DNA from: Clarkia xantiana subsp. parviflora
Taxonomy: Eukaryota > Streptophyta > Magnoliopsida > Myrtales > Onagraceae
Direction: 5' to 3'
Assembly (NCBI GenBank): GCA_036873135.1
Contig: JAPTYO010000004.1
Location: 34,753,105-34,817,104 of the forward strand
Length of the DNA stretch: 64,000 nt
The notes under the pieces: model-generated
What the model was told of the DNA's origin: nothing
Databases searched by the model: none
Seen by the model: only the letters and a program-made list of their open reading frames with translations
Part shown: positions 33,197 through 43,359 of the stretch, piece after piece
Layout: the number at the start of each line of letters is the position of its first letter
Numbering within the stretch: position 1 is the first letter of the stretch
Translations under genes and position numbers: made by a program

Positions 33197-33817
33197 ATGG
33201 CTCGATCGGATTGTTTTAAGAAATTATGCAAACTGGATAACATTAATTATGATGATTGGACAACTAGAGTTAAAAATGATCTAATTCCCGCGGGAGTTGA
33301 GGATCGCGTTGATCCCAAGGATAAACGGATATATGTGGATGAGAATTGGGAGCCCTACAGATACAACGGTGTAAACAGGTTATGGAGGGATCAAAAAGCA
33401 CGCGAGATTATTTGCTCGCATATTACAACTGAAACTGAAGAAAGCATCATCAAAATGAGCGCATTGCATCTTTGGTGCACCTTACACCTTCGCTACGGAA
33501 AGGGAAAGGCGGCTGAAGCAAGAGAATTAATGGCCTCATACCATGAAATTCTATGCAAGGAGAATGGGATGGAAACCGTTCTAGACTCCACAGATGAATG
33601 GGCAGAAATTCAGAAGGTGATGGACATATTTCCTCTTTCATGGTTTGCTGATGATAGCGAACTTACACGTCTGATCACAACAATTAAAACGGCAATAGAC
33701 TTGTATGATGCCGACCATAAAGATAGAAGTATCTCCAAACTTCCTGATGTTTCGGAGACCAGATTTGCTGGACTTCGGAATTGTTTGGCTAAACCCAACA
33801 AAATGTCTAAACGATGA
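33197..33817 (+). CDS. Copia E free-standing gag-like protein, intact
   Basis: 206 codons, no interruption. It is probably a gag (capsid-like) protein of a Ty1/copia element: INYDDWTTRVKNDL near the N-terminus, RDQKAREIICSHI, ALHLWCTLHLRYGKGKA and IFPLSWFADD follow the order of Retrotran_gag_2-type proteins, though similarity is distant. No zinc knuckle is present. It ends KPNKMSKR-stop. The start ATG at 33197 lies at the same place relative to the leader as in G (ATG 9066), with diverged N-terminal residues. The reading frame has stayed open while RT in the same copy has stops. An alternative is an accessory protein of the element. Confidence 0.72.
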   Translation: MARSDCFKKLCKLDNINYDDWTTRVKNDLIPAGVEDRVDPKDKRIYVDENWEPYRYNGVNRLWRDQKAREIICSHITTETEESIIKMSALHLWCTLHLRYGKGKAAEARELMASYHEILCKENGMETVLDSTDEWAEIQKVMDIFPLSWFADDSELTRLITTIKTAIDLYDADHKDRSISKLPDVSETRFAGLRNCLAKPNKMSKR

Positions 33818-35639
33818 TCCAGTGCGACAATCACTGTTGATTCATGTGCCATAAAAGGTACGGCTCGTTTACCACAATACATAATACAGTTACACGTTTT
33901 AATTGATGCAAAAACATCTGACATAATTCAATTCTTGAATTAATTTTCAGGTGGACTGCTCAAAGTGGTCAAGACTTACTGCCACATACATATATGTGAC
34001 TTTCTTTGCTTAGTTGTAATTATTGATCCGTGAAATCTGTCGTTGTTTTTGTTGGGATCCTTATTTCTCGTCTGTTTGTTGAACGTCATTCGGAATTATT
34101 GAATGAAGTAGTAACCATTCATTTTTTTGAAATGGTCTGCCTTTCGAAATTAATCGGCCCGGTTAAACGGGATAGATCCGGAACAAGTAACTAAAATTCC
34201 ATCAGTAGAATGATTGGATTAAACATTTATCCGAACTCAAATCATCATTTTAATAACATCCATAACTCGCATAATAGACGCAAAACGAACCGATCGATAT
34301 TAATTCTTATTTATTAAAGTACTCCATTATAGTTTGTATCCCAAATAATATGCATGTTTAAAACCGATCTTGCTTTTATGAATGCGGAAATTTTCGTTTG
34401 TAATTCTTCAGATATTACTCATAGATAACTACTTAGATTTTATGTAAGCCTTCCAGCTACTACAATCTAATTAGAATATCAACCATGGCGTTAAAAACGA
34501 CAGCTCAAATGCATGGTCCATAAGATAGATATATCTATGGATGAGTTAAATAAACGAAAAGAAGTAGTCGGTAAAACGACTCTCCCACCATTAGCCTTGA
34601 ACGAAGAGTTTGGCTAAAATCATTCATTAAACACTTCAAGAAACATAGTTTAGAATTACATAATGTTAGAGTTGCATATTAATTGTTCCTGCGGGATGAG
34701 ATTAATTTAACTCACATTAATGTAAAACACTATGTTCTGACCAAATCGGTTAACACGTTACCATAAAAGCTAATGAATGATTAGGGTAAAACCTTATCAC
34801 AAAGACGCATTAATTTTCAAATTAAAACAAGTATTTATTAAGAGTATGCGCTACTCTTGGAGAATACGAGTTAGAAAATTAACCTGGAACAATGGTTTCG
34901 TGGATAAACATGACACATTATAAAGGTTTGATGATGGATTTCCAACGCTTTGCAGAACGAACGAACTAGTACTGATTGAGTTAAAAGATGGTTGATGGAG
35001 ATTCTCAGGTCCCACTTACTTCGAGTGGGAGAATTGATACAGCATAAGTGATTGATTTGGTAAATGATGATGGAAACGTCTTCATAATAAATCCAATGAG
35101 AGGGCTCACTCCCCCTCACACATAATCATCACTAAATTTCAAAATGCGAATCAAGTCGGACCTGATAATCATAATAATGAACTTTTTCAACTACCCATCT
35201 TTCCTAGTGGGATTGGAACAACCAACTCGGTTCCAGATCCTAGTTATCGAAGAATACATCTCGGAGGTAGAATCTCGAGACCGAGAGGTTATTTCAAGTA
35301 AGTTCAACCATCACCATTGTTTCCAGTGTGTGTAATGCCCCGACAAGAAGCATTATTCCGAGTGGGAGTAACGATCAGACTAAAACATGAGATTAACGTG
35401 CCTAGACATAGTAAAAGGCAACGAACTTCTCTAGAGAAGTGTCCCATCAAATGAGATGTGTCTCACATCTTGATATTCGTTCTTGAACCAGTGACGGTTC
35501 AGCAAGCAAAGGAAGGACCTCAAACCGAGGTAATAGAGGAAAACGATGGAGGATGAAATTGCCTAAATAAGAACTAATTCGGTTTTAGTCTTTAGTTGAT
35601 TTATCTGTTAACCACAGAGCTAGAAAGTGAAATCTTAGA
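33818..35639 (+). other. Middle region of copia E: no protease or integrase recognised
   Basis: Contains no open frame longer than about 100 codons, no DTG/DSG protease and no HHCC-DDE integrase pattern that I can see. It aligns in patches with the corresponding parts of F and G, so the loss predates these insertions. Confidence 0.65.
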
Positions 35640-36620
35640 ATTCACTTCTGGTGGAAATTTCGAGTAGTGCAAAACTCGAATAATTGCGAAAGGATATACC
35701 CAAATCCACGAAGTGGACTTTGATGAAACATACTCACCTACTGTGCGTTACACCACAGTAAGAGCCATCCTTGCCCTAGTTGCTAGTCTTGATCTAGAAC
35801 TACTTCAAATGGATGTTAAGACCGCATTCCTCCATGGAAACCTGGAGGAAGAGATCTATATGGAGCAGCCTGAGGGTTTCTTTACTCCTGGCAAAGAACG
35901 TAAAGTTTGCAAACTCTAAAGATCTATATACGGCCTTAAACAATCGTCTCGGCAATGGTATCGCAGATTCCACGAGGAAATCGTCGGATACGGATTCGCG
36001 AATCTTCACGAGGATCCCTGCGTATACACTAAGACCTCCGGGTCTAAGTATGTCATCATAACACTATACGTGGATGATATACTCATTGCTGCGAACGATA
36101 TGAGATTCATGAATAAATCAAAGTCCTGGTTAGCATCAGCATTCGAGTTGAAAGACATGGGAGAGGCAACGTACATCTTAGGCATCAAAATTGCCCGGGA
36201 TCGTGCCACCCGGAAATTATGTCTATCTCAGGAATCATATATCAACAAACTGTTGAAAAGATTCAGAATGCTGGATGCTAAACCCGTGGATACGCCGGTT
36301 GTGTTCGGGTGCGCGTTATAGAAGCGTGATGGCCCGAAAAACCAGTGGGAGCGTGAACAGATAAAGAATGCAGAGTATCTGAACATGGTAGGGAGTCTAA
36401 TGTACGTCATGCTCTGTACTCGGCCAGACATCTGTTACGCTATGGGCCTAGTAGCAAGACTCCAATCAGATCCTAGTTATCAACATCTAAAGGCCGTGAA
36501 ACGAATTATCAGATATCTGAAAGGTACTGCCGACTACGTTCTGTGCTATGAGGGCAATCAGCTCGAATTGATCGGTTATAGTGACGCCGAACACGGTGGC
36601 AATCCGGATGATCGTAAGTC
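35640..36620 (+). pseudogene. Copia E reverse transcriptase, interrupted by element D
   Basis: RVT_2-type [61 protein letters not shown], the catalytic LYVDDILIAAND and PVDTPVVFGCAL. The RNase H begins with GYSDAEHGGNPDDRKST at 36620. Two in-frame stops (TAA 35917-35919 and TAG 36319-36321) precede the insertion of element D. The sequence resumes at 45997. Confidence 0.9.
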
Positions 36621-36625
36621 CACCA

Positions 36626-37272
36626 TGTTGTGTTCGCTTCACCACTTGGGCAGCTACGGGCTTTTTCCTTCACGAACAGACTTCTTCCTTCACGATCGGG
36701 CTCAAGATGTATGTATAAGGACGGGAACGCCGCAATCCTTAATACACAATCACCGAGCTAAAACTCCCAAACCTCGACCTTGAACTCTTGATCTTCGGGT
36801 CCTGCACGAAGGGCAATAACCAGCGTGGGAGGGGGGGATGCTGGTTGGGCCCACTCCGACGCTCAAGTTAGCACTTCTAGAGAGAGAAGTCAGAGCATTT
36901 CAAGTCCAAAAGTGAGGGAATTGTCTAAAATGAGAGACCTAGGCCCCTATTTATAGGGAACCTAAGGATCATGCTCAGTTTTGAATGGCTTGATGTCAGT
37001 ATGTGGAAATACGTATACCGTCACCAAGGTGGACTATGCATGCACCGACTTCTCGCAATCGGCAAAAATAATCGGGATGAGCGCGGAGAAAAACGGTAAT
37101 CCGAACCCGTCCGGATTGCCTTTGGCAATCCGGAAGTCCTTCGGCCCGGGAATTGCGCGTATCCCGGACCGTTTTAGACTTGGGTGTCTGCAAAAGGGTT
37201 TTTTACGGGTTTTGGGATATTTTGCGAGGCCCGAAATGTAAATACGAACCCGAATTGAGCAGATATCTAACA
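36626..37272 (-). repeat. 3' LTR of element D
   Basis: 647 bp, bounded TGTT..AACA, similar to 45304-45991 but shorter by two indels. On the minus strand the TATA box reads CCTATAAATAGG (about 36946-36957). A perfect hairpin with 10-bp arms (CCGGATTGCC, TTT loop) lies at about 37110-37132. Confidence 0.92.
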
Positions 37273-40039
37273 CTTGCCCCCGAGTCAAGTAGTGGTTCAA
37301 AACCCGTGCTTGACTCTTTTCAAAGATAAGATATTCGTCCAATTTAGGTTCTGTACTGACCTCAGGGGTGGCCTGTTTGTCAATTTGAATGTTGAGATCA
37401 TAAATTTGACAAACTTTTAATTTTCCACCGTACGTACGTAATCTGTTTACAAGGTTAGCGGAACGGACAATATGCATACAACGACATGCAATTATATTCT
37501 TAATTCTCATGTAACAAGCGAGATAAAGATTTATATAACATGATAATATCATGGTACATGATGTAAGCATATAGCACGTTGTCGACATGTAGATGATGAC
37601 ATAGTAAACGGATGACATAATCATGTCATAAGCAAAACACTTAGAATAATATGAAATTGGAAAGCATGCTTGTCAACATTGAGCATGATGTAAACATTGT
37701 AAATGATGCAAGCATGTAGTATGATGCAAACATGAAGTTTGGTGTAAATGTGAGACATGATATAAACATGAGATTCATACTTAGATTATAAAAATAATCA
37801 TGTAATGATCACAAATAATAAACGTGTATGATAAATTCTATGTAATAATAATTACGTGTAGTGTGTCATGAAGCCTTGTGTAGTATGTATGCAATATGAA
37901 CATAGGAGAGATGCAAAGATGCTTGTAAAGGTTGCTAAGGACTTATATGAAAATACATGAAAGTATAGTCCTTAGCACATGGTGTAGACATTATTAGTAA
38001 AAATTAGGAGAGAGCAAACTCATTAGCTTACATCATTTATAGATAAATCTCCAAGAAGCTCTCCATTCTTTATGAAGATGAAGCTTTTGTGATCATAAAT
38101 TTGGAGTAGACACATCATTGTTGATATCAGTCGGATTCCGGCATGGCACGTGTCAATTCGGTTTCGCTTCGTGTTGGTGAGCTCAATTCCGTATATGGTT
38201 GGACATTTCGTGATTTCTTTTGGCCTTGATTCAGTCTTGAAATCTCTATGTACCTAGTTATCTTATCATGCATACAAGGTGTTTGACAAAATGCATTAGA
38301 ATACTTAGCCCCTAAATTGGTCAAAAATTTTCTAAGTGCTGAATTTTTTTAGAAAAGTGCAAATGAATCGTTATACTTCCCTTATGCATAGTGTTCATCG
38401 CCGACATGTTGTTCCATGCCTTAGCCGTTGTTTTAGTATGCCTGATATTGATGATCGGTAGTTGTACGTACATGGTCGTCCATGGTTGTATGTTGGTAAT
38501 GATAGCTTAGGCAATGTTTGTTGAGCATCATGTATAGACTGTCGGTCATTGTCTGCAAACATGCTAAAACACTTAGAAAATATTTTAACAATATCTAATG
38601 CTTGTTACCATAGATGTCGTCATATGAGCTTTGTCGATAAGCGTCGTAGGAATGCTTAGGAGGCATTGTGTAGAAGTTGATAATAGCTACTTGATGCATG
38701 CAATCCATCATTGTCGACATGTATGTATGTATATGGAAACACTTAGAAAATATTATCCCCTTGTTGACATCCGTCCTTGTTGACATGTATGTACGCACAT
38801 TGAAACACTTAGAAGATATTTTCCCCTTGTCGACATGTATGTACGTACATGGAAACACTTAGAAAATATTTTCCCCTTGTCGACATGTATGTACGTAGAT
38901 GGAAATACTTAGAAAATATTTTCCTCTTGTCGACATGCATCATTGTCGACATGTATGTACGTACATGGAAATACTTAGAAAATATTCTTCACTTGTCGAC
39001 ATGCATCCTTGTCGACATGTATGTACGTACATGGAAATACTTTAGAAAATATTTTTCACTTGTCGACATGCATCCTTGTCGACATGTATGTACGTACATG
39101 AAAATACTTAGAAAATATTTTTCACTTGTCGACATGTATGTACGTACATGGAAATACTTAAAAAATATTTTTCTCTTGTCGACATGTATGTACGTACATG
39201 GAAATACTTAGAAAATATTTTCCTCTTGTCGACATGCATCCTTGTCGACATGTATGTACGTACACGTATGTGCGCACTTGCCCCCACACTTAGAATCCTT
39301 TCTCCATCCTTGGCTATGTACGTTGTATCCATATGCTTTGATGTAAACAGAGGCTGTATGCCAACACCTTGTTGTATGCTAACACTTAGTAATATGTTGA
39401 CACATAGTAACACGCTGACAGCTTGCAATATGTTGACTGTCATCTTGAGCAAAACACTTAGAAAATATTTCGCCCTTGTAATCATGTATGCTGCGAGTAT
39501 GAGCTCGATGTTGACATGGAAGGTTGATGTGTTGAAGAAGTTGTCCCCCTTGCATGATATTCGTTATTTGTTGCGCGAGCCTTGTATGTACATAGTTGTC
39601 TTACATGGAGTGTCCATTGCATAAATGTTTGCACAAGTGTTGATGCATATTTGCGCACTGATTGGATTGTTGGTTGCATTTTTCAGGATATCAGATCTTG
39701 CTATCTTCTTGTCGGAATTAATCTTCCCACGGCTGTTTATCATGAATAAGTCCACTATTTCCATTCTGCGAGTAACTCTATGTTCGGATGTCGACATGGT
39801 TGAGCAGCTAAATAATACACCTAGTGTTGATGCTGATGTCCTTGCCTTATCAATTGATGTCGGTACAGATATATGCTCTTCTGAAGATTGGGTATGTTGA
39901 TGATCTTTATGACTCGTATCATGTTGTAATTTAAGTCGGACTGATGGAAAAAGCCCGTCTTTGCAGATAGCCGATGTATACCGTAATCCGCTTGTTAGAA
40001 GGAATGTCCGTACAATTGCCCCCGCAACTCTGGAGTCTC
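37273..40039. other. Element D, region next to the 3' LTR: polypurine tract, tandem repeat, no pol
   Basis: It begins with the polypurine tract (complement at 37273-37286). The rest is AT-rich, with many ATGATGTAAACATG-like short repeats (37560-37780) and the 50-bp tandem array at 38712-39264. The apparent frames at 38849-39624 are made by the repeats. Confidence 0.65.
38712..39264. repeat. Tandem repeat, about 50-bp unit, roughly ten copies
   Basis: Units read GTCGACATGTATGTACGTAC then ATGGAAATACTTAGAAAATA and a TTTTCCTCTT tail. Some are extended by a shorter GTCGACATGCATCCTT unit. Each contains the palindrome ATGTATGTACGTACAT. There are no unique spacers, so this is a minisatellite and not a CRISPR array. 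Confidence 0.9.
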
Positions 40040-40480
40040 TGGACATGGTTGCGGTAAAGGACTTGTGAGTAAGGCATCTCCTTGTCTCTTCTTTGAACTT
40101 GTTAATCTTCCAAGTTATTGCTTTCATGTTGCTGAATGTGTGGTTGTAGTTTCTGGCTTTAGCACAATTCTCAAAAGATCCGACGCAGGGGCGCGTTCCT
40201 CGAGCGATTCTAAGTTCTTTATGCCGAGTACGACCGTGCTAACTCCTTCTTGCGATAAAGGGAATAGAGTTGAGGGTCGTACGGTGGTGCCTTCTGCCCC
40301 CCGGTCGAGGGACCGGCCCAAAGAGGAGTGTTCCTCCTATTGAGGTAAGCGTTGTTTACTTCTTCACACTTGAAACTTGATTTTGAAGACGGCTTATTTT
40401 GATGCGCGTATTGCTGATTGTCGCGCTTATGTTGAAGAGCTATGCCGTATTGAAGTTAAAGCGACCATCATTGCCGTCTC
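40040..40480 (+). pseudogene. Antisense spliced gene of element D (remnant)
   Basis: On the plus strand, antisense to D: a donor GTGAGTAAGG at 40065, an 85-bp intron to 40149 (the same length as intron 1 of A), and exon 2 40150-40344 ending at donor GTAAGC. Its phases (1 in, 1 out) equal those of A. Exon 2 encodes TPSCDKG and PSAPRSRDRP, matching APSCDKGKGPMYADSTMSAP in A. TGA at 40341-40343 stops it. Downstream, 40399-40458 reads DARIADCRAYVEELCRIEVK, possibly part of the later coiled-coil exon. The first exon is not recognised. Confidence 0.6.
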
Positions 40481-42172
40481 TTTTGTGCGGATGACGACAT
40501 TGCCTTTGATGTTGACACTATGAACTTTTTGCTATAGATCCTTGGAGATGATGCTATCTCTTGGTCGGTGTCAGGTTGTCCGTTTCCAGCATGTTGAACC
40601 CTTTGTGAATGGGCTGATGTTGCTTTGAGGTTTTCGATAAATCTCTGCTTACGCCTTTGCTTGTATGATGTTTCATCACTTGGACCTTTTTTCAATAAAC
40701 ATGTGATAACTTGTTAGTAATATTTCATACCTTACGTTATCTTCATTGTCCGTATGTATTGGAGTTGCATGATAGGATTGAATTCCTTGTTGTGATGGAT
40801 AGAACATAGAATGTTGCGACTTGCGCATTGCAGGGTGTTATGTAAACTTGGTACTTGTAGCATTGCAGGTATTAATGTATTTGGCACTTGGCCTTTGATA
40901 TGTAGCAGTGTCGTCTTGACGTAGCAAGAGTTAAGTTTATACCGTTTCTTAGTTCCACTCTAAGGCGACGTTGTTGCAAGATACTTCTTGCTGATTTGGT
41001 TGTTTTGGCCATAAATGCTAAAGAGCAAGATAACGTTATACAAGACTCGACTTGTAAGTTTGATGAGTTTTGTACAAGGTTTGCTTTAAAAAGCGTATAA
41101 CATGAAGCTATCATTTTTCAGGCCTAAGTCTTCATGGTGTATGAACCCTTAAGAGAGTATGCATGCTTTTAGTGTGTGGGGTTGTCGTCCAATAAGAGGA
41201 CTTCCTCCACGATGGGGTGATCAGTCTCATCACTGCATTTGCCGCATCCTGTTTCTATTCAGGGAATGACTATGAACATGAGGATTTGCTTCTAGGAGCA
41301 TTTTGCAGCATGCCATTTTTTAGAAGTAAACATGGGGTTTGCCCTTATAAAGAGGATACCACAGCATGCTACTTTTGATAGTAATTCTTAGTGTTTATCC
41401 AAGATATTGCTTGCTGTTGACGTCTTTGGAATAGTCGTCACTTTGAGTAGAGAATTTTATAAGTCCCTTTTTGTAGATAAGCCGCAAGTTGTCATTGCCA
41501 GATATAAGTTGACTGTGCACATAGCGTGATGGCTTTGTGTTGCTGACATCTTCTTGATATAGCCGCTGTTATGGATAGAGAAATAAGCTCCATGTTGGTG
41601 TAGATAATAGATATGTTGGCGTTGTATGCCATAAATCCCTTCTTGAACATAATGCTTAGCTTGTATTGTTGAAGTAGATATTATGTGCATAGGTTACTAC
41701 TTGACATAATTCCCATGTAGTAATCATAGTGTAGCATGTACCTACGAACAGAGTTGCTCTTTGTCAGATAATTGCAATGTTTACAAGTTTGCAAAAATAC
41801 GAAGTTATGAAATTTTCTCTTTAGTAATGCATATGATAGATAAAGTAAAGGAGTCTGATACGAGGAATCCTTATTCGTGCAGGAAACTTCCCTAAGTGCG
41901 GACACAATAGGTGCGGATCGTGACAGGTGCGCATATGTCGGGAGCGGAGCTTTTCCAAGTAACACCCGCTATATGTGATTGTGAATATGTCGGCATGAAC
42001 AACGACTTATGCATTATTGTATGCGCCCTCTAGTTGATACGCGTTGATGCCTCCTTAGCATGATGTACATGCCTATGTATCATCATTGCTTGGTGTTTCC
42101 TTCTTAGGAGAATGGTACCGTGTGTTCTTGCAATTATTCGTTTCTTCTCTTTGGTGGAATGCCAAGCACTTG
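40481..42172. other. Element D interior without recognisable genes
   Basis: Only short frames on either strand and no conserved motif. This is where pol would be expected in an autonomous relative. Confidence 0.55.
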
Positions 42173-42403
42173 TCAGCTTGGTGCCCCCCAAGTCGCTTGG
42201 CAGTCGTACCGCGGTTTCCTGATGGTTTCTATTACTTCATCTTCTAACAGTGATGCGCTTACTCGGACCGTCCTTTCTAGCTCATCTATCTTGATTTCTT
42301 GTAATGCTTCAACAAGAGCAGGACGTGCATGATCTACCCTTGGATTTTCATCAATGACGGGAATTCCGTTTATTGTTTGTCTTGACATTATGTTGGAATG
42401 CAA
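42173..42403 (-). pseudogene. Pol remnant of element D (protease-RT linker)
   Basis: The minus-strand frame contains IPVIDENPRVDHARPALVEA then LQEIKIDELERTVRVSASL, matching LLIDEDPREDHGRPAPMEEL and ILIEEPDSKAKIGTALSQEE between protease and RT in element B. The reading ends soon after, and RT does not follow. It identifies D as a deletion derivative of a B-like gypsy element. Confidence 0.7.
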
Positions 42404-43359
42404 CCTTGTAGCAGTCTTTTGATAGCTGCTGATCTCCCTTTATTTAACTAATTCCTATCTTTGTTGGAAACTTGATCTTTTGGTGTGATGTTGACGCTTT
42501 ATCATACCCCACTTATTCATACGCATGGATTCTATTATATACGTCAAGCTTTTCTGTAATCACGAACGGAACACCGATTTGGAGTTGTTGCTCTCCCTCT
42601 TCTATTGCGCATTGCGCGGTGTTGAATTAATGTGCTGGCTTTGCGATGTATGCTTCATGTGTTCACTTTAAAGGGGCCTGGGTTTATTTGATTTGTTTCT
42701 TCATACACTTGTGACTCTTCCCGAGGTTGTGTCTATGTGACGATTGTGCACATGGTTGAGAGGTGTTATACTGGTGGAATCCTCATATTCTCCTTTGTTT
42801 TGGCCAAAGATTAGGTTTTTGCTGTCGACGTACGTTTTGAGTAGTACGATCCTTCTTGTGTTCTTGACAAGGGTAAACTTGCTGGATGTTGGAAATAATT
42901 CTCTAACTCTTTTTTCATGATGGGTTTGGCACAGGCGTGCGTATAACATATGAGTGTATCCTGAATTCCTATCTTCCACAATGTTTATTATTGTAGCGCG
43001 ATTTTTAGTCTTGTGCGTATAGATTGCTTGAGGCTCCGTTGCATGGGGGTGTTGTTTGTCCTAAGCTGTTTGTTGTTCATAGTGTGATAGCTTGTGTTAT
43101 TGACGCAACTAATATGTGCATAGTTGTTACTTGGCGTTATTCCAAGGTAGTATGCATGATATAATAATGTACCTACGAAAGTAGATTTAACCTTCATTAG
43201 ATATTTGGAGTTAGTACAACGGATTACAGGAAGGAGTCTATTGATCGTTCCTTTTGAAAAGTACTAAAGTTAATAAACATAAGTTGTACTTAATCTAAGA
43301 AGACTTAAAGTAGATATGCAATAATAAAGATAAAGGGATTGATGATGTGTTTGACGTCT
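42404..43359. other. Element D, between pol remnant and gag
   Basis: No domain recognised. Minus-strand frames of 69-92 codons (42701-42979, 42988-43197) have no similarity I can name. The protease expected here was not found. Confidence 0.5.

Noticed and set aside
38712..39264. Regular repeats that could be taken for a CRISPR array
   Set aside because: The units are contiguous with no unique spacers and lie within a plant retrotransposon; it is a minisatellite. The open frames here merely translate the repeat.
38849..39624. Frames of 120-158 codons in element D
   Set aside because: They arise from the 50-bp repeat array and its flank; no domain and no conservation beyond the repeat.
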